Shown one piece after another: positions 30,605-39,705 of a stretch of 40,047 nucleotides of DNA. The first letter of the stretch is position 1, and every line of letters begins with the position of its first letter. A model generated the notes under the pieces. That model did no database searches and had not been told where the DNA came from. It saw only the letters and a list, made by a program, of their open reading frames with translations. Source of the stretch: an uncultured Nodularia sp. (GTDB lineage: Bacteria > Cyanobacteriota > Cyanobacteriia > Cyanobacteriales > Nostocaceae). The stretch lies in assembly GCA_903911355.1 (NCBI GenBank), contig CAIWDD010000020.1, forward strand, positions 1 through 40,047, read 5' to 3'. Made by a program: the position numbers and the translations under genes.

Positions 30605-32203
30605 CTAAGATAAGCGTTTTTGATAGTAGTTAACAATTTGTGCTGTAACTTCAGACACGTTAAGACCATCAGACTGTATTTCTACTGCATCTGCTGCTTT
30701 TTGTAAAGGGGAAATTTTCCGAGTGCTATCTTTTCGGTCTCGTTCGGCAATATCGCCTTTGAGACGCTCTAGATTCACTTCGGGTTGTCCCTGTTTTTTT
30801 AAGTCTTGCTGACGGCGATGTGCTCGTTCATCAACAGAGGCGGTTAAGAATACCTTAACTTCGGCATCGGGGAAGACATGAGTCCCAATGTCTCGTCCTT
30901 CGGCGACTAAACCACCTTTTTTACCCCAGCTTTGCTGTTGTTTAACGAGTGCTTGACGCACGGCGCTTTGTGCTGCGATCGCCGATACTTGAGATGTCAC
31001 TTCAATTGTGCGAATTGCTTGAGTTACATCAGTACCATTAATCCAAACCCTGACGGGAGATTGCAGATCCTCAGTGGGGGTAAGTTCAATACTGCACCGA
31101 TTGACTAACTCAGCAATGGCGCATTCATCATCAAGAGCAATACCCTTTTGTAGCACCAGCCAAGTCACCGCCCGATACATAGCTCCTGTATCGAGATACA
31201 CTAAACCCAGGTGGGTGGCCACTTGACGAGCCACTGTAGATTTACCAGCACCGGCTGGTCCATCGATAGCGATGATGGGCTGACGATCGCGCAGGATGGT
31301 ATTATCAATCAAACGTGTGGAACCAAGACGACCTGCGATCGCCAGCATTCCTTCCTCCTCAACTGTTTCTAAAGACATTAACGTACTCGGATTAACTAAT
31401 TCAATATATTCCACCATGAGATTAGGAACCTTTGCCAGTTCTTGCTGTACCAATCCTATGAGGGTACTGCGATCACGAACACCCGCCCCAAACCCAGCAG
31501 CACTAGCCCGTAAAGCTTGATATAAAATTACTGCTTGGGCTTTTTCTTGTGCAGTCAAATATTGGTTACGAGAACTCAAAGCCAGACCCGACTGTTCCCT
31601 CAGGGTTGGACAAGCAATAATCTCTACTGGCAAATTTAAATCACTCACCAACCGTCTAATAATAGCTAGTTGTTGACCATCTTTTTGTCCAAAGTAGGCG
31701 CGGTCGGGTTGTACCAAGTTAAAAAGCTTGGTGACAATCGTCGCGACACCCTGAAAGTGACCAATGCGAGAACGACCACACAAACTGGACATCATAGCAC
31801 ATGGAGGCGTTACTTGAGTCAGTTGAGATGCTTCTAGACTGTTCTGAGAAACACCCATTTCCTCAGGTGTGGGGGCAAAAATCGCATCTACCCCCGCTTT
31901 TCTACACATTTGTTGGTCTAGCTCTAAAGTGCGGGGATAACGTTGATAATCTTCATGGGGGCCAAATTGCAGGGGATTGACAAAAATACTGACAATCACC
32001 GTAGAATTTTCTTGCCTTGCCCTTGTAATCAAGCTCAAATGACCTTGATGTAATCCTCCCATAGTTGGCACCAAACCGACGGCCGTCTGGTACCAGCTAG
32101 ACATCGCATCTATTCCCAAATCTTCGGGAACCGTGAACTGATGTTGTGAACAACGTTGAGTTAAATAGCAGCGTAAAGCTGCAACTGTTGTCAGCAGACG
32201 CAC
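30605..32203 (-). CDS. panC-cmk: Bifunctional pantoate-beta-alanine ligase / cytidylate kinase
   Basis: A 532-residue fusion typical of cyanobacteria. The N-terminal half (about 1-290) is pantothenate synthetase: VGLVPTMGGLHQGHLSLI, then VSIFVNPLQFGPHEDYQRYP and the QKDGQQLAIIRRLV region. It condenses pantoate and beta-alanine for CoA synthesis. The C-terminal half (about 305-530) is CMP kinase: IIAIDGPAGAGKSTVARQVA with P-loop, YLDTGAMYRAVTW, and LVAEGRDIGTHVFPDAEVKV. The start is GTG at 32203, preceded by AGGGG six bases upstream. That AGGGG lies in a perfect 13-base hairpin arm (32207-32219). The fusion links two unrelated reactions. Confidence 0.95.
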   Translation of the reverse strand: MRLLTTVAALRCYLTQRCSQHQFTVPEDLGIDAMSSWYQTAVGLVPTMGGLHQGHLSLITRARQENSTVIVSIFVNPLQFGPHEDYQRYPRTLELDQQMCRKAGVDAIFAPTPEEMGVSQNSLEASQLTQVTPPCAMMSSLCGRSRIGHFQGVATIVTKLFNLVQPDRAYFGQKDGQQLAIIRRLVSDLNLPVEIIACPTLREQSGLALSSRNQYLTAQEKAQAVILYQALRASAAGFGAGVRDRSTLIGLVQQELAKVPNLMVEYIELVNPSTLMSLETVEEEGMLAIAGRLGSTRLIDNTILRDRQPIIAIDGPAGAGKSTVARQVATHLGLVYLDTGAMYRAVTWLVLQKGIALDDECAIAELVNRCSIELTPTEDLQSPVRVWINGTDVTQAIRTIEVTSQVSAIAAQSAVRQALVKQQQSWGKKGGLVAEGRDIGTHVFPDAEVKVFLTASVDERAHRRQQDLKKQGQPEVNLERLKGDIAERDRKDSTRKISPLQKAADAVEIQSDGLNVSEVTAQIVNYYQKRLS

Positions 32204-32206
32204 AAA

Positions 32207-32285
32207 ATACCCCTAGTTCTTTTTCAGCCTCTCCCCCGTTAGTTTATATCTGAAATAGGGGGCTGGGGTATGGAACTAGGGGTAT
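32207..32285. promoter_or_regulatory. 79-bp inverted repeat hiding the panC-cmk ribosome binding site
   Basis: ATACCCCTAGTTC (32207-32219) is exactly inverted at 32273-32285 (GAACTAGGGGTAT). The interior arms CAGCC...CCCCC and GGGGGCTG add pairing. On the minus strand the arm next to the gene supplies AGGGG before the GTG of panC-cmk. It may be a rlpA terminator (TTTT follows), a MITE-like element or a leader structure. Confidence 0.6.
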
Positions 32286-32323
32286 TAGGGACTGGGGACA
32301 TTATCCACTGAAATTCTCAGGAA

Positions 32324-33400
32324 TTATCGCCCCATAACTTCGATCTTCACAGGTGCCAAACCGTTGTTAATCATTCCTAGGCTACGAGCAGCACCAGTGG
32401 ATACATCGATGACTCTACCGCGAATGAATGGGCCTCGGTCATTAATTCGCACCACAACCGAACGACCATTACGGGTGTTAGTCACACGAACTCGCGTGCC
32501 GAAAGGTAGGCTACGATGGGCGGCAGTCATACCTTCGGGATTAAATCTTTCACCGGTGGCGGTAGGTCTACCAGCAAAACCGCGACCGTAAAAGGAAGCT
32601 ATACCACGGAGAGTGAGTCGTTTGTTGCTCCCAAGCTGCTGTGCGGGCTGCTGCGAACCAACTTTTACTGGTTGGGGGAGATTAGCAATTTCTGTGACGG
32701 GAGATGCATTACCAATGAGTCTCCGCAAGCGATTGGTTGCTTGCAATGCATCTTCTGCGAGATTTTCGGTGGTTCCTGCTAGGATGGTTTTTGCATTGAT
32801 TTCCACCAATTCCCGGTCTTTAATTTTAATCGTATAGCTCTCGCCGGTGTGTTGTGTGACAGAGGCACTTTTGTTGCCATCTGTAGATTCGCCCTGACCC
32901 CTCCAACTAACGGTAATCTGTTGAGCATCCTCACCATTACGCACTAGCTGGTTAATACTGGCTGCTATGAGTCCAGCTCTATAAACCGGGTCATCATTAA
33001 GGGATTTCTTTTCCTTTGTCCCATTCCTCAAGTTCCCTACACTAGTCCCCGTGCGACCCGAGGAATGTTGTCCCGCAGTAGTTCCAATTCCACTCACCGT
33101 CAAACTTTGCGGCTGTGGCTGAGAACTTAAAAAGGTAATAACTGGAATATTTTTGATAAACAGGGTTGCCGCTTTACGACCTCCAATGTAGTGAGAATGA
33201 ATGTTTGTTATCACAGCATCGGAAGTCAGTTTCCCAGATGAGGTTTGAAACTCTCCTACTTTAACTACATTCCTAACTGATGTTTCTGGAGAAACTCGAT
33301 TAGTTTGCTTTGTAGTAGTAGTTTGAGTGCGTCCGACTAAGGGCGTACCCACAGTAGTCAGAAACAGGGCGACAATAGTCCACAAATATCGTTGATTCAT
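32324..33400 (-). CDS. RlpA-like septal lytic transglycosylase family protein
   Basis: About 358 residues from the ATG at 33400, which opens a signal-peptide-like [20 protein letters not shown]. The frame extends to 33481, adding 27 polar residues that would bury the signal. A long variable middle part contains [15 protein letters not shown] and other low-complexity stretches. The C-terminal RlpA-type double-psi beta barrel (about 265-358) has [58 protein letters not shown]. In the family this domain cleaves glycan strands lacking stem peptides; whether it is enzymatic here is not shown. It lies in tandem before panC-cmk with a hairpin between. Confidence 0.87.
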   Translation of the reverse strand: MNQRYLWTIVALFLTTVGTPLVGRTQTTTTKQTNRVSPETSVRNVVKVGEFQTSSGKLTSDAVITNIHSHYIGGRKAATLFIKNIPVITFLSSQPQPQSLTVSGIGTTAGQHSSGRTGTSVGNLRNGTKEKKSLNDDPVYRAGLIAASINQLVRNGEDAQQITVSWRGQGESTDGNKSASVTQHTGESYTIKIKDRELVEINAKTILAGTTENLAEDALQATNRLRRLIGNASPVTEIANLPQPVKVGSQQPAQQLGSNKRLTLRGIASFYGRGFAGRPTATGERFNPEGMTAAHRSLPFGTRVRVTNTRNGRSVVVRINDRGPFIRGRVIDVSTGAARSLGMINNGLAPVKIEVMGR

Positions 33401-33481
33401 GCGTCCGATTTTTAAAGCGAGTGTAGAACAGCAGTTTTTTAGTTCCTGGGATTTTTTGCCAGTTTCAGTGACATCTCCCAT

Positions 33482-34130
33482 GGAATTTCCTGGGCTCTGG
33501 TTTTCACTTTTTTGATTTATAACTGCAACACACTATCACGAACTTTGAAGGTTGGGGATCAGGGTTTTACCGTAGATCTAAATCAGTTTATTCGATTTCA
33601 ATTCTAATTTCCCCGGCGAAACCGTTTTCAAATCAGGACTTTAAGGATGTAACGTTTTTTGTAACTGACTCAAGCTTTCATATGAAAATCTAATATTTCG
33701 GCGGTTTTTGATTAGTAATAACACTCCTGAGAGAAAAGTGTATTTTAAGAAACATATAAATTTATTAAATATATGTTTGTCATATCTTTCTCAAAACTCC
33801 CTCAAAATACTTGAGTATATTTCCTGGAGGAATTTTTGGGCAGCGGACTGAAAATCATCTGTGAGTCTCCATACAAATATTTTGAATTTTAAGTTTGAAT
33901 TTTAAATAGGCTAGCAGTCATGTTCTAGTGGTTAGTCATCTGATTAGGGGTTTACTAAATAATTGTACTTAGAACAACTTGATCTGCAAGTAGCATATTG
34001 TGGGTATATATGGAATTTAATTACTGAAAAACCCCCATTATTTGGTAACTAAAAATTATTTTTTTACAAATTAAAATCAATGATGAGAAAATTAAAAAAG
34101 CTTCACTGGCTTGAGCTAACAAAAAATAAA
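33482..34130. other. Divergent intergenic region between rlpA and glsA
   Basis: About 650 bases, increasingly AT-rich, with no supported ORF. A short imperfect direct repeat (GAATTTTAAGTTTGAATTTTAAA) is near 33883-33907. It carries divergent promoters; only the glsA-proximal NtcA-type motif was recognised. Confidence 0.4.
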
Positions 34131-34171
34131 GTAGCGAAAATTACATATATTTTCGGTTGCTAGATTAACTT
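34131..34171 (+). promoter_or_regulatory. NtcA-type promoter of glsA
   Basis: GTA GCGAAAAT TAC (34131-34144) is an exact GTAN8TAC, followed after 21 bases by TAACTT (34166-34171), a TAN3T -10 element. This is the canonical spacing of NtcA-activated promoters. The glsA ATG is at 34205. The match is seen directly; NtcA binding is inference. Confidence 0.65.
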
Positions 34172-34204
34172 AAATATGATTGTCGAGAGAAAAATATTAG
34201 GCTC

Positions 34205-35185
34205 ATGGCAAACAAAGCAAATCCAGAAAATGTAGAAATCGGTTCAGCGCCATTTTTAGCTGTTCTCAACGACTTATATTCCCAATACAAGTTACTCAAG
34301 GAGGGTAAACTAGCAAACTATATTCCAGAACTGGCAAAGGTAAATCCGGAATTATTCAGCATTTGCATTGTCACAGTAGATGGTCAAAGGTACGAAGTCG
34401 GGGATAATCAACACCAATTTACTATCCAGTCCATTTCCAAAGTGTTTGCTTATGGACTGGCTTTAGAAGATCATGGACGAGATTATGTCTTAACTAAAGT
34501 GGGGGTTGAACCAACAGGAGACGCATTCAACGCCATTATTCTCGATGAACAATCGAAGCGACCTTATAACCCCATGGTAAATGCAGGTGCGATCGCCACT
34601 ACCAGTTTAATCAAAGGGTCTGGTGCGACGGAACGCTTAAACCGGGTTCTGGATATGTTTCAGAAATACACCGGACAGAATGCACTGGTTGATATCTCAG
34701 TATTTACCTCTGAACGTAGTACGGGACATCGCAACCGCGCCATAGCACATTTAATGCTCAATTTTGGCATGATTGACCAAAACATTGAAGAAGTTTTGGA
34801 TCTTTACTTTCAGCAGTGTGCTGTGATGGTAAATTGCCAGGATTTAGCGGTGATGGCGGCCACCCTTGCTAACAGAGGTATGAACCCGATTACAGGAGAA
34901 CAAGCAATAGATAGTCGTTACATTAAAGATATTCTCAGCGTCATGTACACCTGCGGTATGTATAACTTTGCTGGGGAATGGGCTTACAAAGTTGGTATTC
35001 CGGCTAAAAGTGGGGTTTGTGGTGGAATTATGGCGGTTGTACCCCATAAAATGGGCATTGGGGTATTTTCGCCATTGTTAGATGTCCGTGGTAATAGTGT
35101 CCGGGGAGTGAAAGTGTGTGAGGAACTTTCCCAGCGATTAGGGTTACATTTATTTGAATGTTCAGGTGAGGGACTGAAATTTTAA
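34205..35185 (+). CDS. glsA: Glutaminase A
   Basis: A 326-residue beta-lactamase-fold glutaminase, hydrolysing glutamine to glutamate and ammonium in the cytoplasm. Diagnostic parts are [10 protein letters not shown] with the catalytic Ser-x-x-Lys, [39 protein letters not shown] and [20 protein letters not shown] with Tyr/Lys, then [14 protein letters not shown]. The ATG at 34205 gives the usual N-terminus. No downstream gene on this strand; its stop shares bases with the convergent GHL10 gene. An NtcA-type promoter motif upstream suggests nitrogen control of this enzyme. Confidence 0.96.
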   Translation: MANKANPENVEIGSAPFLAVLNDLYSQYKLLKEGKLANYIPELAKVNPELFSICIVTVDGQRYEVGDNQHQFTIQSISKVFAYGLALEDHGRDYVLTKVGVEPTGDAFNAIILDEQSKRPYNPMVNAGAIATTSLIKGSGATERLNRVLDMFQKYTGQNALVDISVFTSERSTGHRNRAIAHLMLNFGMIDQNIEEVLDLYFQQCAVMVNCQDLAVMAATLANRGMNPITGEQAIDSRYIKDILSVMYTCGMYNFAGEWAYKVGIPAKSGVCGGIMAVVPHKMGIGVFSPLLDVRGNSVRGVKVCEELSQRLGLHLFECSGEGLKF

Positions 35186-37218
35186 CTCACTGTAATTACC
35201 GCTCCCAGACTCTCATTCGCCAACCTATCAACAGCACACACTGCATAGGTTCCAGCTTCTTGCACCGTGGCGGTAGCTGGCTTGGCGTCCCCATAAGTTC
35301 CAGCAGATAAGACCCGCTGAAGTACCCAATTTTCACCAGTCTGTCGATAAAGTGTCCAAGAACGCACGGGTTGCTCATCGCCGGGTTCCCAACTTAGGCG
35401 ACGATTATTAACTTGTAGTTCTCGGGGTGGTGGTGGTGGGTCTGTATTCTGCCATGACATAATAGGTACTATGACGGGAGTGGGATAAAGGGAATTGCGG
35501 AAACTGTCAGCAATTCCCTGACGGTTTTGATGAATGTGACTCATGCTAAAAAAGATATTACCCAGTGACAAGTTAGCAGCTAGGTTGCGAGTGATGGTAA
35601 CTTGTTTGTTAATCTCTCCACTCTTCCAAGCTTTGCCATCAAGTTGACTAATATTGTTGCCTACATATATATGTCGCTGCTGAGGATTAATTTCTGTCCA
35701 CCATTTTAGTAGTGTGGGATAACTTTGTGCGGTCTGGTCAATGCGCCAATAAAGTTGAGGGGCGATATAATCCACCCAACCTTGTTCTAACCATTTTTTA
35801 GCATCGGCATACAGTACACTATAAGCATCTAGGCCATTTATTCCTGGTGGTTGTCCAGGTCGGTAAATACCAAAGGGACTAATGCCGAATTTGACGTGGG
35901 GCTTTATGGCTTTGATTCCTTGAAATAGCCGCAATACCATTTGATTCACGTTTTCCCGTCGCCAGTCACTTAAGCTGAGTTGACCACCAGTTGATCTATA
36001 AGCTGCATAGGTTTTACTATCGGGGAAGGTTTGACCCTCGATGGGATAGGGATAAAAATAATCATCCAAGTGAATGGCATCTATATCATAACGACGCACA
36101 ACATCCATCATCACGTTGTACGCCCTATCCTGGACGATTTTGATTCCAGGGTCCATCCATAGTTGATTACCCCATTTGTAAACTACTTCGGGATTGGTCA
36201 AAGCTATATGGGATCTGGCGTTGGGTCTAGCTGTGATGCTAGTTTTGGCCCGGTAGGGGTTGAACCAAGCATGAAGTTCAATATTACGTTGGTGACATTG
36301 AGCGATCGCAAATTCCAAAGGGTCATAAAATGGTTCTGGTGGTTTCCCTTGAGTTCCCGTCAACCAAGCGCTCCAGGGTTCTAGTTGGGAAGCATATAAA
36401 GCATCACCTTCTGGTCGCACCTGCAAAATCAGGGCGTTGAAGTTGAGTGCTTGTAATCGGTCAAGAATTGCAATCAATTCAGCTTGCTGTTGTGCTGTTG
36501 AGAGTCCGGGTTTAGAAGGCCAGTCACTATTCCATACTGTTGTTACCCACGCTCCCCGAAACTCTCGCTGATGATTTACCTTGACAGTTTTAGGAGTATT
36601 GACAAGTTTTGGGGGAACTATGATATAATTGGATAATATTTTATCGGCTCTACCTAAATAAACCAACGCTTGATACACAATTACTGCCACTTCTGCACGG
36701 GTGGCTGCTACGGTGGGGTTGAGTAATTTGGTGTTGGGGTAACTAGCTACTAATTCTGTTTGAGTAGCGATCGCCACTTGATTTCTAGCATAACCAGGGA
36801 TTTTTTCCGCATCTTGATATATTTCTGGTAATTTACTCAGCAAGTCTGGTGGAGCATCAATGGCTATTGCCAAACCATTGACTACAGCAACAAAAGCATC
36901 GCCGCGGATAATTATGTCATTGGGGCGAAAATTCCCATCGGGATAACCAATAATAAATCCGCTTTCGTAAGCTTTTTTAATACCAGTCACAGCCCAATGA
37001 TTAGCCGGGACATCAGCAAAGGGGACATAACGACGCTTTGCTGATACTGTAAATACTGCGGCAATTATAGCAGCAAACTCCCCACGAGTCACTGGGCTAT
37101 CTGGTCGGAAACTGCCATCAGGATAGCCATTTAAAATTCGACGCACCGCTAATTCTTGGATGAATAAGCCGGCCCAATGATTTTGAACATCCGGGAAACG
37201 AGTAGAATTAGATATCAT
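35182..37218 (-). CDS. SLH-domain GHL10 (DUF187) glycoside hydrolase-like protein
   Basis: A 678-residue protein. The N-terminal 185 residues carry three S-layer homology repeats ([40 protein letters not shown]; and a third around [20 protein letters not shown]), for cell-wall attachment. Residues about 215-560 are the GHL10/DUF187 TIM-barrel: [40 protein letters not shown] and [20 protein letters not shown] with Asp-Asp. A Fn3-like C-terminal part ([20 protein letters not shown] to end) follows. No signal peptide is seen before the first SLH repeat; secretion is not settled. The start ATG is at 37218. The stop overlaps the glsA stop. Confidence 0.9.
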   Translation of the reverse strand: MISNSTRFPDVQNHWAGLFIQELAVRRILNGYPDGSFRPDSPVTRGEFAAIIAAVFTVSAKRRYVPFADVPANHWAVTGIKKAYESGFIIGYPDGNFRPNDIIIRGDAFVAVVNGLAIAIDAPPDLLSKLPEIYQDAEKIPGYARNQVAIATQTELVASYPNTKLLNPTVAATRAEVAVIVYQALVYLGRADKILSNYIIVPPKLVNTPKTVKVNHQREFRGAWVTTVWNSDWPSKPGLSTAQQQAELIAILDRLQALNFNALILQVRPEGDALYASQLEPWSAWLTGTQGKPPEPFYDPLEFAIAQCHQRNIELHAWFNPYRAKTSITARPNARSHIALTNPEVVYKWGNQLWMDPGIKIVQDRAYNVMMDVVRRYDIDAIHLDDYFYPYPIEGQTFPDSKTYAAYRSTGGQLSLSDWRRENVNQMVLRLFQGIKAIKPHVKFGISPFGIYRPGQPPGINGLDAYSVLYADAKKWLEQGWVDYIAPQLYWRIDQTAQSYPTLLKWWTEINPQQRHIYVGNNISQLDGKAWKSGEINKQVTITRNLAANLSLGNIFFSMSHIHQNRQGIADSFRNSLYPTPVIVPIMSWQNTDPPPPPRELQVNNRRLSWEPGDEQPVRSWTLYRQTGENWVLQRVLSAGTYGDAKPATATVQEAGTYAVCAVDRLANESLGAVITVS

Positions 37219-37420
37219 GACCGATATTAACTAACTTGGCTTCATTCTTATACTATTTGTTAATTTAACAACAGCAGACCCATAACCACTGTGATACTGT
37301 ATAAATTTTAATAATTTAAGTGACTTCTGTGTATTTTTGAGGATAAAAGTATGATGAACGCGGGATTCTGAATTCACTAGCTAAAATATGAATTTAAACA
37401 ATTAGCCTACCATTGAAAAA

Positions 37421-37882
37421 GTGCGAAAACCTATAGTTTACACGTTATTTTTACTTTGTTTATTGAGCGTTCTAGCATTTGCTTATATCTATGATTATCT
37501 CTCTGAACAAAAGCCTATAGTTAGGTGTCAGCAATGGGTATTTGAGGAGGAAGGAGATCATAAATACTACGCACATCCTGATACATTAGTGGTTCAACCC
37601 TGGCGTGGACGACATCATGTCTATGCTATATTTTTAGTTCCCGCAGGATACGAACATGATGGATTGTTCAGCTTAACAATACCTGGTTCTCCTACTCACT
37701 GTGGACGGTCTCAGAAGATTGGCAAGGTTGTATCTGGAGTTGATGACAGTAATGATTATAATCGGGTCAGGGGATTTTTAAACACGCGAATTGCAGTACA
37801 ATTTATACTTCAAGGTAAGTTAAGTCAGTTAAGGGAACCGAAAAATTGGAGGTTGGGTTATTTGAAAAGTAAAGGGGCGTAA
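37421..37882 (+). CDS. Hypothetical membrane-anchored or secreted protein
   Basis: A 153-residue protein with GTG start at 37421. An N-terminal hydrophobic segment (VYTLFLLCLLSVLAFAYIYD) is a signal anchor. The body is beta-like with two cysteines (CQQWVFEEEGDHKYYAHPD; SPTHCGRSQKIGKVV), then VQPWRGRHHVYAIFLVPAGY in between. C-terminal VQFILQGKLSQLREPKNWRL. No family recognised. The start codon lacks a strong Shine-Dalgarno sequence. It is isolated between the GHL10 gene and an IS200 remnant, so it may be accessory. Confidence 0.55.
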   Translation: MRKPIVYTLFLLCLLSVLAFAYIYDYLSEQKPIVRCQQWVFEEEGDHKYYAHPDTLVVQPWRGRHHVYAIFLVPAGYEHDGLFSLTIPGSPTHCGRSQKIGKVVSGVDDSNDYNRVRGFLNTRIAVQFILQGKLSQLREPKNWRLGYLKSKGA

Positions 37883-37985
37883 AGGTCAGCTGAGGCTATC
37901 GAAAATATAGTGGGAGGGTGAGAACCCCTCCGCTTCAGCGAGGGTGATGAAACCCGACTCAAGGGGATTTATCCTTTGTGTTTGC

Positions 37986-38198
37986 TCATTTCCCACGCTG
38001 GTTTTCAATATATTTTTTAACTACCTCAGTGCCTACCTGTCCAGTTGTCGCAACAAATTAGGTTGGTGTCCACAAAGAAGGCAGCTTTTTTAATTGTGGA
38101 AATTCTTTTCTTAAGTAATTCGATGCCCTACCTTTAACCCATCTAGCGATATCTGCTGGGGATTCATGGGTCGGCGCATCAATAAAAAGTAGCAACAT
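37986..38198 (-). pseudogene. IS200-type TnpA transposase remnant with in-frame stop
   Basis: Reading leftward from 38198, the frame gives MLLLFIDAPTHESPADIARW then VKGRASNYLRKEFPQLKKLP and SLWTPT. A TAA (38058-38060) replaces the usual Tyr, after which FVATTGQVGTEVVKKYIENQ continues and stops at 37986. This is the C-terminal half of a Y1-type TnpA; the catalytic Tyr in KKYIENQ is kept, but the HUH motif is lost at the truncated front. A hairpin near 37922-37947 (CCCTCCGC...GCGAGGG) and TTGAGTCGGGTT on the minus strand (37955-37966) may be element ends. Not functional. Confidence 0.85.
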
Positions 38199-38235
38199 CA
38201 GTTTAGAATCCCTTGTGTTTCAACCAAGGGAGAAG

Positions 38236-39630
38236 TCAAATGTCCATGACTTGGCGATAATGGGTTTCTATTTCTGCTACGGTTGGAGATTTGCGCTTTG
38301 TTTCCCACTGACTAAGTTTAAATAATTCTTGCTGTAAATCATCTACTTTAATGGTGTTAACTTGACCATTGCTAACAATTTGCTTTCCGTTTACCCAAGC
38401 ACTATGGACAACATTGATAGGACGACCCAATACTAATAAGCCAATGGGATCTGTTCGGGGTAGCAATGATAGACTGGTGAGATCATACATGACTAAATCG
38501 GCTTGTTTCCCTAGGGTGAGGGAACCAAGTTTGTCAGCTACATTCAGCCCTTTTGCGCCTCCTAGGGAGGCCATTTCTACAGATTTTCTGGGTGTGATCC
38601 AGTTGTGATAGTCTAGGTCTGTAGTGTTGTGTAAGATGGAACCGATTTTGATGGCTTCTAGTAAGTCTTGGGAATCATTACTGGAAGCACCATCACAACC
38701 AAAAGAAACATTTACCCCGGCTTGGAGATATTTTAAAATAGGGGCGATACCACTGCCTAAACGGAGGTTACTCAAGGGGTTATGCACAACTGTACATTGA
38801 GTTTGGGCGAGGATGGTGATATCGTTATCGTTTAACCAAACACAATGAGCCAAGGATGTGCGATCGCTTAAATATCCGATACGTTGTAGATGTTCGACTG
38901 CGGTACAACCGTATTTTTCTTGGGCGAGTTTTTCCTGTGCTTTAGTTTCTAGTAAATGAGAGTGACGACAAAGATGATGGCGATCGCTTAACTCAATACA
39001 TCCTATAAATAAACTATCGCTGCACAATTGTATCCCTGTTGGTGCCACCACAATACTTATACCCGCTTCAGGACGGTGAAATTGTCTGACTGCTTCCTCT
39101 ATAATTTCCAAGGTAGCCGCAGTTGAGCGAAAATAGGTGCTGTTTTGATTTGACTCTCCCCCCGGTATACCCGCACTGAGGGACTGATCTTGAATCAGGG
39201 GTGCGATAAAAGCACGTATTCCCACTTCTTCATAAGCACGAACCGCAGCAGCGATAGTTTCTAACTCCTGTCCAGGAGTTAACACCAAATGGTCTACCAC
39301 ACTAGTACCACCGGAAAGTAAAGTTTCTACAGCGGTTCCCAAAGCACTCAGATAAACTTTTTCTAAATCCAGCGGCGCAAAGTCATATAATTCCCCTAAC
39401 CATAATTCTAAAGGCAACATGGACATAATACCCCGTTGCCACATTTCCGATGAGTGGGTATGGGCGTTAAAGAAACCAGGGAGTAACAGCTTATTGCTAC
39501 CATCAATGGTATTACCAACCACATCTAAATCCGGTGCTATGGCGGCTATCTTACCATCTATTACTTGTACATCTAGGGTGAGATAAGCATCCTCAGTAGC
39601 AATTAAGACATTCTGGATGGTAAAATTCAC
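38236..39630 (-). CDS. Amidohydrolase (cytosine deaminase / MtaD-like)
   Basis: A 464-residue amidohydrolase with GTG start at 39630. Metal motifs are FFNAHTHSSEMWQRG (first His pair), HLCRHSHLLETKAQEK, TSLAHCVWLNDND and VSFGCDGASSNDSQDLL. The N-terminal beta strand NFTIQNVLIATEDAYLTLDV and the return to it near LGKQADLVMYDL are typical of the TrzA/SsnA/MtaD superfamily, which deaminates methylthioadenosine, adenosine homocysteine or related compounds. Substrate cannot be fixed. An in-frame ATG before the strand was not found, so GTG is needed. A TTGACGG repeat lies upstream. Confidence 0.9.
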   Translation of the reverse strand: MNFTIQNVLIATEDAYLTLDVQVIDGKIAAIAPDLDVVGNTIDGSNKLLLPGFFNAHTHSSEMWQRGIMSMLPLELWLGELYDFAPLDLEKVYLSALGTAVETLLSGGTSVVDHLVLTPGQELETIAAAVRAYEEVGIRAFIAPLIQDQSLSAGIPGGESNQNSTYFRSTAATLEIIEEAVRQFHRPEAGISIVVAPTGIQLCSDSLFIGCIELSDRHHLCRHSHLLETKAQEKLAQEKYGCTAVEHLQRIGYLSDRTSLAHCVWLNDNDITILAQTQCTVVHNPLSNLRLGSGIAPILKYLQAGVNVSFGCDGASSNDSQDLLEAIKIGSILHNTTDLDYHNWITPRKSVEMASLGGAKGLNVADKLGSLTLGKQADLVMYDLTSLSLLPRTDPIGLLVLGRPINVVHSAWVNGKQIVSNGQVNTIKVDDLQQELFKLSQWETKRKSPTVAEIETHYRQVMDI

Positions 39631-39648
39631 GATTTTAACCTTGTTGGT

Positions 39649-39676
39649 GGTTGACGGTTGACGGTTGACGGTTGAT
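39649..39676. repeat. Heptamer tandem repeat, GGTTGAC
   Basis: Four units (GGTTGAC three times, then GGTTGAT) at 39649-39676, immediately upstream of the amidohydrolase gene. A second type of heptanucleotide repeat, distinct from RTTCCCT. Confidence 0.85.
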
Positions 39677-39705
39677 TATTAAACTTTATATTATCGGGGT
39701 ATCTT

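Noticed and set aside
37900-38200. CRISPR-like or riboswitch structure suggested by hairpins near 37922
   Set aside because: The hairpin adjoins the TnpA remnant and is better explained as an IS200-type end; no repeat-spacer pattern exists.
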